The position numbers were made by a program, and so were the translations under genes. A stretch of DNA of 64,000 nt from Paraphysomonas bandaiensis (Eukaryota; Chrysophyceae). The stretch covers positions 1 to 64,000 of the forward strand of contig CBFFRP010000235.1 in assembly GCA_965644295.1 (NCBI GenBank), given 5' to 3'. The notes under the pieces are model-generated. The model was not told where the DNA came from, searched no databases, and was given only the letters and a program-made list of their open reading frames with translations. Shown in pieces: positions 1-12,803 of this stretch (positions within the stretch are counted from its first letter, which is position 1; every line of letters begins with the position of its first letter).

Positions 1-1
1 G

Positions 2-3000
2 AAGAAACCGCGAGTGTCTGTACATGATTCAGAAGATGAAGCGGGATACGAATCGATGATATGTGTGGAAGAAGAGGTGAATCTAGCACAGAGCATGTCA
101 GATGTTATTTATTTAGACAGCGGGTGCAACAAGATGATCCTTACCTCCAAAAACCACATGACCAACCTTCAGCGCGCTGATAGGCAGATGTCCACAGCGA
201 ACAAAGGTAAACTGTCAATACACAGTGTTGGCGATGTAGGAAGCTTTAAAAAGGTGTACTACGCACCTGAAGCAAGTAAGAACCTCGTAGATATGAAGAG
301 CATCACAGATAGGGGTTGTGTTGTGACGTTCGATAATGATGAAGTCGTCATTCGAAATAAGACTACGAACAAGACACTCATTAGACAGAGAAGTGTTAAT
401 GGATTATATCCAGTTCGACTCGAAGACTTACTTCAGCTTGGAGAAGAATCCTCAGCAGCACTTGAGGAGCAGGGGTTTGATGACCAGCGAATTCTATGGC
501 ACAAAAGACTTGGCCATGTCAACTATGATAAACTGACTGAGTCCGACCGCCGAGGCCTAGTTGATGGAATAAATCTGGACAAGAAATATTTCAGAAAAAA
601 ACACAAAAAAACGATATGCAAATGTAATACCTGCATGCGATCGAAACTCACGAGAAAGAACTTCAGGACTCCACGCCAGTTGATGAACTTAGACAACAAC
701 CCAAAGGAGAGAGGGGTGCTCAGTGCAGATACGATGGAAGTCCTAAACACGCCATCGATGGAAGGCTACAAACATGTGTTACTATTCAAGCACAGTGATG
801 CAAAACATGTATGGGCTTATGGGTTGAAAAACAAGACTGGGAGTGAAGTGTTAAAGTGTATGAAGGACATGGTAGAGACCCAACTTGTCAAAGAAGGATT
901 GCAACTACGACGATATCATGCAGATGGCGCAGGAGAACTAGTAGGGCAACATGTCAGGCAGTACTTACGTGAAACCACCAGCACAAGGACTGTACAGGTT
1001 ACTTGGACTCCACGTGACACACCCGAAATGAATTCGCTATCGGAACGCACTAATCGTACAGTGAAGGAGATGGCCCTTGCTATATTGCTCGATAGTGGCA
1101 TGCCATCAGTATTTTGGTTCAAAGCAGTCTTGCATGCTGTATATCTGATCAACAGGTTACCTACGAAGACAACGAAAGGATACATCTCACCTTTTGAGTA
1201 TATTACTGGAACCGCACCAGATGTGAGTGACTTGAAGATCTGGGGCTGCAAGGCATGGGCTATTGTGCCGAAGGAGCAGCGCCGCAAAGAGTGGAAAGAA
1301 AAGGGAAAACCTGGATACTATATGGGACAATGTCAACAACCTGTTGGACACCAAATATATATTCCAGACCTGAATGCTATTATTGTTGCAGTCAATGCAC
1401 AGTTTGATGAGTCAATTCCAGAGCGTTCACAGGAGTATTTCGACGAAATAGATAATCTACAAATCGACACCTCAGAAACAGCAGAGAGTGTAAATGACTA
1501 TCAGTACCTGGTGGGCCTCAGACATCTTGATGGACACCTGTGTTATGTTACCACCAGAGTGATAGAGAGAAGAGGAGTCATTGTTGCATATAGGAGATTA
1601 GATATGAAAGGAAATACTACCGAGGAGCAAACTCCAATTCATATCAAAGATGTAGTAAAGATGACTCACTCTACAAAGTGTCAGACCGACAAGTTTAATA
1701 GTTTGCGAAATGAGTTGGATCAGACTTGTAATGACAGTGACAATGAACAGAGGACTCCTGACCGCTCAAATCGGGGCGCATCTTCAACAGGTGGGGCAGA
1801 TCGAAATCCCAGAACTGAAAAACGACCTCGAAAAAAACGGCACATTGTTAACGTTGGTGTCCTCGGCGATGTCTCATTGTTTCTTGATTCCTCCAACAGC
1901 ACAATTAAAGAGCCACAGACGCTGGCAGAAGCAAAGAAGACTCCACAGAGAACATACTGGATTGAAGCTACCAGGAAGGAGGTGCACAAGCTTGAACGAA
2001 GGACATGCTGGAAGATTGTCCGAAGGCCGAAACACCGAAAAATCATAAAATCTAAATTGGTCTTTAAAGTAAAGCGCGACCATCTTGGAAAAATTAAGAA
2101 GTTCAAAGTTCGACTTGTGGCGAAAGGGTTTACTCAAGAACAAGGAGTCGACTATAATGAGACATTCTCCCCAGTAGCTAAAGGTGTATCATTTAGGCTA
2201 GCACTGGCACTGGCTCTGCGATACAATCTGCAACTCCGTCAACTCGATGTAGAAACGGCATTTCCGTATGCAGATCTGGACGAAGACGTGTTTATGTCTC
2301 CACCTGCAGGAATAGATATTCCACAAGGCTGTTGTTTGAAGATTCTGAAGAGTTTGTATGGCCTAAAACAAGCGCCTCGAAATTGGCATTCAATGCTGAA
2401 GGACAGTATAAAGGCGATGGGGTATAAACAATGTGTTCTTGACCCATGTTTATTTGTACTCAAGGGTACTGATGATAACCTACATATGATACTTGTGTAT
2501 GTAGATGATATCATTGTGCTCAGCTCTGACAGCCGTCATATTGAAGAAGTCATCAGCGCCTTTAAGACTCAATATGCCATGCAAGATATGGGGGACCTTA
2601 AGCATTATTTAGGTCTTACCATTGAGCGTCATAATGGCCAGATTAAGTTACATCAGTCTGCATATGCTAAAGATGTTGTGGCCAGATTCAATCACTTGTT
2701 GTCAGAAAAGAAGAGACGGTGCAAGGCAACCACACCTCTACCACCTGGCCTAAAGTTGTCCAAGGATGCAAAAGAGGAAGAAACTCGAAAACAGAGAGAA
2801 TACGTTGATGCATTTCCCTATCAATCTGTTATTGGTGCCTTAATGTATTTGGCAGTGCATACTAGACCAGACATGGCATATACAGTAAATCTTCTCTCCC
2901 GGTTCACCACAAGACCCACGTACGCTGCATGTCAAGCTGCTCTGCATACTTTATTGTATTTAGAAAATACAGTTGATCAAGGTATCATATTTCCTAATTT

Positions 3001-3496
3001 CACAGATGAAGACCCTCTATGTGTGTACTCTGATGCAGATTGGGCCGGAGATCTGGATACATGCAGATCCACTACAGGGTATATCGTATATCTGTGGGGT
3101 GCTCCAATTGCATGGCAGTCCAGACTGCAGCCAACAGTGGCTACGTCGACTATGGAAGCTGAATATATGGCTGCATATGCTGCAATTCAGGAGATTGTAT
3201 GGATACGAGGGGTGATGACAGAGCTCGGAATTCGTGGATTTGAGCTCAGTAAGAATGCGTCTCCAACAATCTTGAATATGGACAGCAAGAGTGCGATTGA
3301 TCTAGCTCAGAACCCGGTAAATCATAAACGTTCCAAGCATATTCGGATCAAGTATCATTGGATTCGAGAGCAAGTGGGAGGCTGTATCGTCAGGCTGAAT
3401 CATGTGCCAACGGCAGAGATGACAGCAGACGTGATGACTAAAGCCTTGTCCGAGAAGCTGCACTATCAGCATGTGCACACTATGGTATCGCACTAA
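2..3496 (+). mobile_element. Ty1/copia retrotransposon polyprotein, 3' part (open at window edge)
   Basis: One uninterrupted frame runs from the window edge to a stop at 3494-3496, so the gag part lies upstream. Domains appear in copia order: a protease-type Asp-Ser-Gly near nt 113-125; a GAG-pre-integrase block (LWHKRLGH) near nt 500; integrase core residues in HADGAGEL (near 920) and SERTNRTVKE (near 1040); reverse transcriptase with RQLDVETAF near 2240 and the YVDD catalytic motif near 2498; RNase H with YSDADWAG near 3030 and TMEAEYMA near 3150. Integrase before RT/RNase H is diagnostic of Ty1/copia rather than Ty3/gypsy. The frame has no stop or frameshift, so the copy is young or still mobile. 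Every catalytic signature checked is present; the usual TAF-LNGDL region reads TAFPYADL, a small divergence. Which copia lineage it belongs to cannot be told by eye. Confidence 0.95.
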
Positions 3497-3544
3497 GTAG
3501 ACTTGCTCATCACAGTATATTCTGATATGTTCATTGAGTGGGAG

Positions 3545-3781
3545 TATTGAACTACAACCAACTCCTACGTGCGTACTTGAAGTTTGGTAAAGTCAATCGC
3601 TAGTAGTTATCCTGTATTCTATGTAGCAATGAAATACAGAATATACATGACTACAGTATAGGAGTAGCTATTACAAGTATACAAAGAAACTGAAAATATA
3701 GTAGCTGTTAAAGATATGATTTGTAGAACAGAATGTTGATGTTGGTGAATGACGTGGTTCCTAACTCACAGGGCTACAACA
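3545..3781 (+). repeat. Candidate 3' LTR of the copia element
   Basis: About 40 nt after the pol stop a purine-rich run (GAGTGGGAG, 3536-3544) looks like a polypurine tract. It is followed by TATTGAAC, one base from the TGTTGAA start common in copia LTRs. A plausible end is CTACAACA at 3774-3781, which makes a TGTTG/CAACA-like terminal pair. The 5' LTR is outside the window, so identity between the two LTRs cannot be tested. Boundaries are tentative. Confidence 0.35.
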
Positions 3782-5914
3782 TCATAAACTTACTATATCT
3801 CCTATAATATCAATCAGTCAATATTGCACTAACTAAAAGCGTAAATTAATAGTATTGCTGCTGGTGCTACAAATAAATAAGGAATTAATTTATACACAGC
3901 GCCACTCTCTTTAAAAAGTAGCTACCATTGATTTAAGATATATATATATTATTACTTTTAGCCGAACTTTTTTACTTTTTGTCGTGATATTATTATTATA
4001 ACGTGCAACAAATAGCTAAATTAACTAGACATTAGAGTAGATTAAATCTGGGTGAATAGTGAGATGGTATAGTTCATTCTTGTGAACTGTACATAATATA
4101 TATGTGTAGTCGATGACTTTTATAGTTGTAAAACTGAAGTAGTATGATGGAAGAAATTAGCAAAATATATTATAAATATTACTTCTCACACTGTTAATAT
4201 CTTCATAGTTACTTATTGTGCATAGTTATACATACCCTTTTCCAACCATCATCAAAAATTTCACCAGGTTTTATACATTTCACCAGAGGTTTTGGTATTA
4301 TTACCTCGACTTTTACTACATCTGAGTGTATAACAGCTATATATATTATTTCTGTTACAACGTGCAAATTCATTGTTTAAATTTATTCTTACGTGCACTC
4401 TGAGCTATATAATATTATATACATACATATATATTATTATAAAAATATAAATAGCTATATAATAAAAAATGAAATTAGTATTGCTACACTAGGTGTATTA
4501 TTCAACCTATATATATGTCAGAATTGTAGAATTATCTCGTAACATCAAGTATGGTGTAACTATCTTGCCAAGTAGATAAAAGCTAGAGCAACAATTCCCA
4601 AGTTGCTATATAAGTGTATATGATATTCACCTACTTGTCAAACAAAGATTACTACTCGAACAAGCTCTCGTACTGTACCCATCAAATAATAATTACAGAT
4701 TACAGACAATATATTACAGCGCAGATTTGCAATCAAAAATAAGAATTGGGTATTTTCACGACCAAGTCCGGCGAAGGTTTACAGTCTTATTTATATCATG
4801 GGTACTAAACCCTACTCTCTTTGGAGGAGGAAGGATGTCATCAGAACGTCAAGAACTGATTATAGTTAAATTTAACCACGGGCAATAAGGAGGCTATATC
4901 GTCCCGCGCTCAAATACGAGGCTTCTAATTGCCTTAATTAGCGTCACCATCACATGTATATACAATACGCTTAACCTTTGCTAGTGCACCTGATTGAATA
5001 ATGTGTGTACGATATGAGACACACAATATCCTCATAAGCACAATGCAACCCAAACCCTTAAAGAATTGGATGTCACTGCCCTTTACCACCTATACAGCAT
5101 CAGATGAAGATAGGTTATGAGGATAGATTGTTTGCGCTGACCTCATTTTGGATGGAATATAACTTGGAGTGTTTGATGATCAGCTTTGGATAGTGGACTC
5201 TTGATTGTGGTTTTTCTATAATTGTGTAATATAATGAAATAACTCACATATATATGAAATTAGATATGAAATAGAAATGAGCTTCTGTTGAACCGAATAT
5301 TGAAGTTGAAAGTCTATATTTGCCCGGTGCTGATATAAGCGCTCTGTTTTGAGCCAAAATCAGGTCAAAAATGCTTTTTTTGTGACAAAATGGGGATAAG
5401 TATATATTGAATTGAATTACCGAACTCTTGGGATAACACTTAGATCCTTCTACGAAATTAACTAGTAATTCATGCGAACAGTTTCATAATACATTTGTTC
5501 ACTGGGCATGACGATAATATGTTTCTCTGCACTAAACAACTATTATTACTTCTGAGTTACATTTACGATTTACGTATCCTGGTTAAGCAATGTTAATTTG
5601 AAGTAAGAATACAATGCAATCGTTTATTAGTTAACAGAAGTGGAATCCAATATTCAGGAGGTTGACATATCCGAAAGAGAAATCTACTCACATGTTCCAC
5701 TGCTAATCAGCGTTCCTAAATTCATAGTTGTAGCCCATATGCTGCAACAGTAATATGATTAACAAGATATTCTTACTACCACAGCTCAGACACGACAAAT
5801 ATCACCACAAAGTGCTGTCGCGTCTACTTCTGCAATTACAGCACATACTGCAATAGGTGATTTCAAAGTCAAGCACTCAACACCTATAACAAATTACACT
5901 ACTTCAGTGTACCG
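3782..5914. other. Intergenic, AT-rich, no gene seen
   Basis: About 2.1 kb of AT-rich DNA with many TATATA runs and no ORF showing a recognisable domain. I saw no RNA gene, and nothing beyond simple-sequence tracts. Confidence 0.6.
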
Positions 5915-6936
5915 CTACACCCAATACACGAGATTCCCATTGTCTGCCGTAGCTTCATTTCTCATTAGCTCTTCATCTTCATCCATAGCCACCACATAGG
6001 GTCCAACCGCCATCAGCACATCTCTAACCAACTTCGGGTCTAAGGCAGCAAGAATTGCCTCTTGAGTGTCGGGATCATCGCGAGCCTCCCAAACAGACTG
6101 AAAGGCCTGAGAAATCTCTTTATCTGAGTTTACCTTGTGAAGGTCAGTAACCATCTGTTCCCGCAGTTCCTGACGACGCATTTCTATAACATTAACACCG
6201 ATACGAGCAAATCTCCTGTACTGAGATGTCAAAACCACTAGCATGATACTGAGTACGCAGCTTTATACATCATATATGTATTAACATACTAATCAACATT
6301 GAAAACTCTCACGGATGCCGTGCAAAGACTCACCAAACTCTTGCTATAATCAACAATCCACCCTCAGGGTCGCTCCTGAGGCTTATCTCTAGTGCCAAAG
6401 AAACAACAACAACCGCAAAGTCAAACACTCTCAGTGGAGAGCTGATAAAATGAGCCCTAACATGCAATAGGTAAGCATCATGTGCTATATCATGTAAAAT
6501 ACACTTACGGTTTGGCAAGAAAGAGTGCGAGATTCTCAACAATAAATACTGAAAGTATTGAGATGCTTACATAGAGAAGATATTTCTCAGCACTGTATAG
6601 GTTTTGATTCCCATAGTCCCTGTTATCGCACGAGGCGGAGGGACTGTCCCTCTCACACCTGTGCACGACCCCCTCATAGTCGTCTATCTCAGTCTTTAGA
6701 TACTCTATATGGAGAGTGATGAGCGTCACCACCACCAATATATCCAGAACAAGTAGACCGAGTATAGCAAAGTGTGCGGTCTCGGACTGTAGGACGTGAT
6801 ATACACGATCAGACAGAGACAGAGGCGTGTCTCTCTCTAAACGAGAGTTACGCACAATCTTCCACGGATCCATCTCGATCTCTGATACTTGACGAATAGG
6901 TGAACGACGAGCATTGGGTGAACTGGGGGCTGACAT
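5915..6936 (-). CDS. Voltage-gated proton channel Hv1, paralogue 1
   Basis: Three exons on the minus strand (6936-6509, 6456-6334, 6215-5915) join in frame to 283 aa. Introns are 52 and 118 nt with GT-AG ends. The product is a stand-alone voltage-sensor domain that should conduct protons across a membrane on depolarisation. S1 carries the selectivity-filter aspartate in LLVLDILV (D65, equivalent to human D112). S3 reads VFDFAVVVVSLALEI (D155). S4 reads RVWRFARI, giving the Hv1 signature R-x-W-R-x-x-R at R182, W184, R185 and R188. The asparagine that follows in many Hv1 proteins is shifted by one place. The N-terminal 45 residues are polar, and the C-terminal 90 residues are acidic and helical-looking. 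The S1-S2 loop is short and contains two cysteines. A paralogue with the same exon phases lies 5 kb away on the same strand. Confidence 0.93.
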
Positions 6937-7416
6937 GAGAGCTCTAGTTTACTATATGCACCAACAAAATTTGTCAGTGTTAATATACGTACATGTGACT
7001 ATATACACATACACACCTTCTTCCACCCTATACATACATATACATACATATACAGCCTGCATACAGTCATATACTACGACATACCAACTACTGTATTCCA
7101 TGGAGACGGTATTCTCTGTAGACTACGAGCTTGGATTTCTATATCTGTGTAGATACGTGCGTGTACGAGCAGAATATCTTCGAACTTCCATATATAAATT
7201 ATGGGATCACTTCCCATACCTAATCCCACTAATCATATACACTCATTACAGAAACAAGACTTTTAATTGGAGGTGAATATGCTGAGTTGGAGATGATGTC
7301 AGACCCCTCCATATACACTATCCCTCCAGGTCCATATAGAGACTTAGCTATCCCTTAATGTCTTTATGAAGTAAAGCTCCTCGTCTTTGTTGTTGTTGTT
7401 GAGGTGTTTTATTGAT
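6937..7416. promoter_or_regulatory. Shared intergenic region between divergent Hv1-1 and F-box/FIST genes
   Basis: 480 bp separate the two divergently transcribed start codons, so both promoters must lie here. It contains CATA/TACA-rich simple sequence (6985-7060) like that upstream of several other genes in the window. No defined factor site could be recognised. Confidence 0.4.
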
Positions 7417-9744
7417 ATGAGTTTTGATCGAATCCCTTCATTTATACAGTTAGAAATCGTGAGTTATTTAAATGTTCGAGATGCGGGCAGATTCATGTCT
7501 ACGTCATGTAAGAATTATCTATTGATGACTGAAGTGGCTCGCTGCAATCCATACATAGTGGCGGAGGCATCACGAGCAGAAGATAACTGCAGTGCGAAGG
7601 GAGTCATCAGCAGAGCGGTCACTAAAATACCATCTAAACCAAATATCGTGTTCGCATTTTATGAACATTCTATTTATGATATGAAGCAATCTCTTGAGCG
7701 ATTGTTACCCTCAGACACTAGGTTTCTGATGACGCCGAATATTAATGCCCTTATAATATATTTTTGCTCAGTGTAATAGCTGCTGAGGCGATGAATGTAC
7801 AGGCAAACGTGGATGGGGCTGTGACCAACACGGGAGGCACATATGATGATGACGACGAAGGAACTGGAGTTTCTATTTTGCTAGGATCCTTTCCTGAATC
7901 AATTTCTGGTTCCTGCATTGTGACTGGTTCTTCAATAAAGGTACAGCACATGTATAATACCATGGTTCTTTAATGACGCTTTAAGTAGAATGCTCGTTGC
8001 AGAACAGATGTCTACGCTTCTGTGAAGCAAATACTTCAAATCTCTGGCTTAATTGGAGGGCAAGAGTGGAGTACTTTTATTCTTTACGCGTGTGGCTTAC
8101 GTGGTCATTCTCTGGCCTCTTATGTCATCGAAATCCTTCAAGTCTCCCATGCGGAAGCAGCAATTATTGGAGGTGCAGATTATTATTCACGTTATATGTC
8201 AAGTTAAACTGTTACTTCAGGTGTATGCGATAGTGCATTAGTGAGGACCCATCCTGTTTCATTAACTTCTTCCTCGACGATTAGTAGGACTAAATCAGGG
8301 GTTGTTGTCCTAGCGCTCGGCGGAAACACTCCCTTGCGAGCGTGTGTATCTCGTGGAATGGAGCCTCTCCATGCACCTCATGGTACATGTTTTGAACTTG
8401 TTACATTTATTCACTAAGCGTACTCACACTTGCCTATTTTCTGCAGTGCAAATTAGCGACAGCTTCCCGATATATAATCAGTATAACAACGACATGACCA
8501 ATCGAGAGGACGAAACCAGCCAGTCACCTATCGGATACGTAGTATCCAAAATACGCCGTACCGATTCAGCTCTGGAAGAGGAAACTGTAATTTCGGATTG
8601 GATAGGCATGTCAGGAGCAGGAGATTACTTAGGCATTAAGCGTCCGGATGATATGGGTTACACGCTTCACCTTATTAGTAGTGGTAAGTCGACGCGTGAT
8701 AGAGGGTAAATATCAGTGGTACAATCAATTGAATATGTGACATTATATGTGCTTTGATGATCAAGGAGTGATAGTGTTAAATATTTTAATAGATCTCTTC
8801 ATTGATGAGGAGAGAATATTGGTCAAGGAGTGTAAACCACTGAATGGTAAGTACGTATTAGAGAAAACATCCTTTTATTACGTATTCAACAGGTGCAGAA
8901 GTGAAATTGTTTCGACTTACGAGTGCGGCCTGTGTACAGGGTATGGTATCATATGTGTGATCGCTTAAGTATTTTTCCTTTATTTCTTCTTTTGTGGCGA
9001 CAGTTAAATGTGTTACGCATTACTCCGTTAGATGGCATTACATTTTGCATATTCTTGTTTCTATGATATGACTGCATATTCTATACTTTTCCATGTTGTG
9101 ATTTCCTTTATGAAAATCTCTGATATATGAGATACCAGATCTGGATGATATGCTGTCTCGTCTTATACTTGAGGTGAAGGGTCTTGACCAAGAGTTGATG
9201 GGAGCTTTAATGTTTTCATGTAACGGCAGGGGACCGCGTAGGGTAAATACTGACTTACGTAGTACTCTATATAGTATCTTAGAAAATGTATAGGAATGGA
9301 TTGGCGAGGATGCTATGGATGCTAATCATTTCAATCGTATTGTTGGGAATATCCCACTTGTGGGGTTTTACGGTGGGGGTGAAGTAGGACCGAAAGCCAT
9401 GGCCATGATAAGACAAGGTAGATACAAATTATGTACTACCGACTAAAAAGTGGAATGTTGCACTTTCTATTTTAGCTCAAATATATTTTGGTATAATGTT
9501 TACTACGTTTGTTGCAGGAGCGCTACGGACTGGTGCTGCAGAGTTACAGGTGCTAGTAACACTTTCAGTAGTAACATTTAGTATTTTATACGTTTCTCTG
9601 TTGGCTTAGGCTTTTACAGTCGTGCTTGGTGTTTTTCTAAAGCCTAAACTATGTGAATGCAGTCGCATTTTCCACGATGGGCTTACCTCGATGGAAGCGC
9701 GGACTATGTTTAACCATAGAAACACGATACCAAAGTTTTTCTAA
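7417..9744 (+). CDS. F-box and FIST-domain protein, FBXO22-like
   Basis: Eleven exons (7417-7721, 7772-7951, 8003-8172, 8221-8382, 8447-8683, 8766-8846, 8893-8940, 9139-9242, 9294-9417, 9518-9549, 9610-9744) join in frame to 525 aa; most introns are 48-82 nt. Residues 1-45 form an F-box (RIPSFIQLEIVSYLNVRDAG), which would dock on SKP1 of an SCF ubiquitin ligase. The rest is a FIST sensory domain. FIST_N has the AAIIGG block and GVVVLALGG. FIST_C has GALMFSCNGRG, then IPLVGFYGGGEVGP, then a terminal LQAFTVVLG strand. F-box plus FIST is the architecture of animal FBXO22, so this is a likely substrate-recognition subunit. The first start in the frame (7387) adds ten hydrophobic residues; I chose 7417 because it begins directly at the F-box. 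The fourth to tenth exons all begin and end in phases consistent with an intact gene. The 198-nt intron at 8941-9138 might hide a small extra exon. Confidence 0.85.
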
Positions 9745-11647
9745 CTTTTTTCTGAATAGCGCACAACAGTTACATGCGCGTTCTTTTTTCTTTAGTGCAT
9801 GCGATTTATTGTACTCTTTTCATGTGGATATAGATATTATGTACGATAAGTGCTTTTATGAAAGTTTTTTATCAAGAAGTTACACTTTACTCACTAAGTA
9901 ACAATATAAAGAATAAAAAATAGAATGTAGTCAAGAACCAACAAACGTAAAAGAATTAGAACTTATTAGTGCCTATTATAGTGGTAGACATACACCATTT
10001 TTTTACATTATTCTATGCACAGAATGCATGACGACAGAAAACTTCTTGTATTTCAATATAAACAGGGATCTTAGCTATATAATAAAATGCAACGAAAGTG
10101 TAATGAAAGAAAAGGAAATTTTGAAATTTGATTGTATTTATAGAGATTTTCTCCGGAAAACAAACGTGAGCAGCGTATATAGCCAGCAGATATTATTCTG
10201 CCTTCTTATTGGTTGTGTCATGCAAGTACTTCATGCTGGGGTAACAATTGTGATGGTAAAGCTGCTACTCTCTAACAAACGTTGCTCTGCGTTGTCATTC
10301 TGAACTGGACTCTCACTGTCATCATCAGCTTCTTCATTCTCATTGCACAAAAATATATTAATTTGATCCTTTTCCGTCATTGAGAAAAAAAGTTAGTGTG
10401 GCGTCATTGCGACATTGAATCTTTTTAAAAGCAGCGTTATGAATAATAGCCAGCATTGTTGCCCACAGATGACGCTCGACTTTCGGGTGCCTTATGGTGG
10501 TGCTCACCTTCCTTCTCTAATTGTATGGGAACTCTTGAAAGAATTCCCATTCCTCCAAGGCACATGCTCCATTTCCTTGGTATTAGACTTTACACATCAG
10601 AACCAAACTCGCAAATGAATAGATAGAAGCAAGTAGCGGTCAATCATGGCAAATGTGGAGCCCCACTTGGTACCTTATTTTTGATTAATACACAGAGAAG
10701 ACCTTTCTTACGGAGCTCACTAGCATCTCTTTAGGGTTCTTAACTGGTACCAGTTTATGGCTCATATATATTATCACTAATTAATTAAAGGAATTACAAT
10801 GTGAGATAATCCATATGGATATTATAGTCTTTCACCAATCTTCGCAAAATTGGATTGTTGAAATAAAAAGTACCATTTTTTACCAACTTTTAGTATAAAA
10901 AGGAGGTATTTTTTTATCAATTAATTGCAATTATGATTATTTGAAGTCCCATTTTCAATAATTGCAATTTCAATAATTGACAATTAATTGATACGCAGTC
11001 CTGGCTTGCGGTGACCCACAAGCAGCTTTCGCAGCGCCAAATAGTAGGATATCAGAGTTAATCACTAGTTTTAGTTAAATTGGTTTGCAACATTAATTAT
11101 AACATTCTGACCCTTACACACCTACTGCTATTAATCAGATATTCACTACTAGTGTTTAGATTAATAAAGCGCATGGTGTTCAACAAAGCAAGATTAATGT
11201 TTACGTATAGCGCAAAGTTAACTTCAGTGAAATGTCCAACTCTAACATTCCATATCTGAACTCTTGTTGTAACACTGACATCTATTCCTATCTTCTAGTT
11301 CAAGATGTATTGACACCTTATAAGCCCTTGTTAACAGTCAAAATATACAATATCCTACACGTAAGATTCATAATACTACAGTGTCTATCTGTAAAAACTA
11401 GTATTGACCAGGAAAAGACATGTAATTTTACCAATCGGCCCAATCTATAGTACAAAATGCCATAGGGTTCCATCTGCACGAGCGAACCCACAAGACGAAG
11501 CTATTCTAAATATACTCCAAATGGTGGTGTCATTGTACCAAAGTGATGCAAAGATGATTCATATGTTGTGATGTCGGAGAAACACATATAACTTCAAAAT
11601 ATACATTAACATCTCCATGCAATAGTCAACTCATTCCGAAACAGCTG
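9745..11647. other. Intergenic with degenerate copies of the window's interspersed repeat
   Basis: No convincing gene. Two stretches match, in reverse orientation, the repeat family described at 25.6, 42.4 and 55.5 kb. One is 10165-10200, with the AGCAGATATTATTCTGCC block. The other is 10993-11048, with the CTTGCGG...CAAGCAGC hairpin block. AATTG-rich sequence at 10915-10995 forms short inverted repeats. Confidence 0.5.
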
Positions 11648-12803
11648 CTATAGCGGAGTAGAATAGCTTCTGGCAAGCCTCGAGAGTTTCCTTTCGTCCC
11701 CAATTGCGTCTTTATCTTCGCCATCATGCTGTTTCGGCTTCGGGCCCTTGTGCTTTGACAAATACGGACCAACAGCCTTAAGAAGCTCAAAAGTGATTGT
11801 AGGGTCTAGCTCCTTCACAGCCTCTTTCGGATCACCCCCATATTCTTCGGCAGCCAAAACATGCTTGTAGGCCTCATAAACAGTGCGATCATGATTGGCC
11901 TTACGTATTTCTCCCACCATTTCGTCCAGACTCTCATCTTCTCGCGACTCATACAAGCCATGCCCAATTCGAGCAAACCGCCTACAAGATATGAAAAACA
12001 CTTAATTACTCTATTCTCAGCATGTGGAAAAAATAAAGCACTTCACTATACAAAGTTGTGCATACCAAGTTCTGGCTATAATAAGAAGGCCACCCTCCGG
12101 ATCATTCTGAAAGGCTATTTCCAAAAGTAGAGACACCACAACTACGAAGAAGTCTAATACGTGCATAGGACTCTGAATGAACTCATACCTACACAGTAAA
12201 ACTCAATTATATATGTAAGCGGCAACAACATCAAGCAAATAGATTTCACTTTTGGATCGGGAAGATAAATGTATAATAGTGTATGAAATCCATACGGCCA
12301 TCTATATATTACAGATCTACTTACGGTTTGGATGCAAATAAGAGCATATTCTCCACTATGAATACACATAAAATGCTCATGCTAGCATACGCGAGCTTCT
12401 TCTCAGCATCGTGTAGACTGTGTAGGCCGATATGATCCACATGACAGTGAGAGCTCCCGTGTGGATCATTATCACCAGATAACACCCCCATAGATCCCCC
12501 ATATACAGAATGAGTGTAGTCTGATGAGTTACTTGCATGAGCTATCTCCTCCTGACATGTATCCACCACATCCTCACAGTCACTGACCTGTGAGTGAAGA
12601 TACTCGATCTCTAGTGTGATAGATATTGCCACTAGTAATATATCCAGCACTAGTAATACGACTATGATGTAATGGGCGGGCAGACTCTGCAGGATATGAT
12701 GCAGCTTCTCAGATACAGTCATTGCTGCATGAGTCTTGCCTCTTGTTATGGTCCAGGGATCCAGACGACCACTGTGACGGCGATGATACTTGTAGTATCT
12801 CAT
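11648..12803 (-). CDS. Voltage-gated proton channel Hv1, paralogue 2, His-rich S1-S2 loop
   Basis: Three exons (12803-12325, 12188-12066, 11981-11648) join in frame to 311 aa. Exon 2 is 123 nt, exactly as in the paralogue at 5.9-6.9 kb, and both introns sit in identical codons and phases, so the pair arose by duplication. S1 has LLVLDILL (D54, the proton-selectivity aspartate). S3 has VLDFFVVVVSLLLEI. S4 has R-x-W-R-F-A-R-I (R199, W201, R202, R205). The S1-S2 loop, which faces the outside in Hv1, is about 30 residues longer than in paralogue 1 and carries eight histidines between residues 89 and 131, six of them between 115 and 131. Human Hv1 is inhibited by zinc bound to external histidines, so metal or pH sensing at this loop is a fair inference. 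The C-terminal tail is charged. Confidence 0.93.

Noticed and set aside
6914-7276. Plus-strand ORF of 120 aa
   Set aside because: It overlaps the start of Hv1 paralogue 1 and a CATA-rich tract and has simple-sequence composition.
8941-9138. A possible missing exon in the long intron of the F-box/FIST gene
   Set aside because: I found no segment with splice sites in phase; flanking exons already join in frame.
10028-10618. Plus-strand ORFs of 91 and 67 aa
   Set aside because: The first spans a reversed, degenerate copy of the interspersed repeat; the second has no domain.
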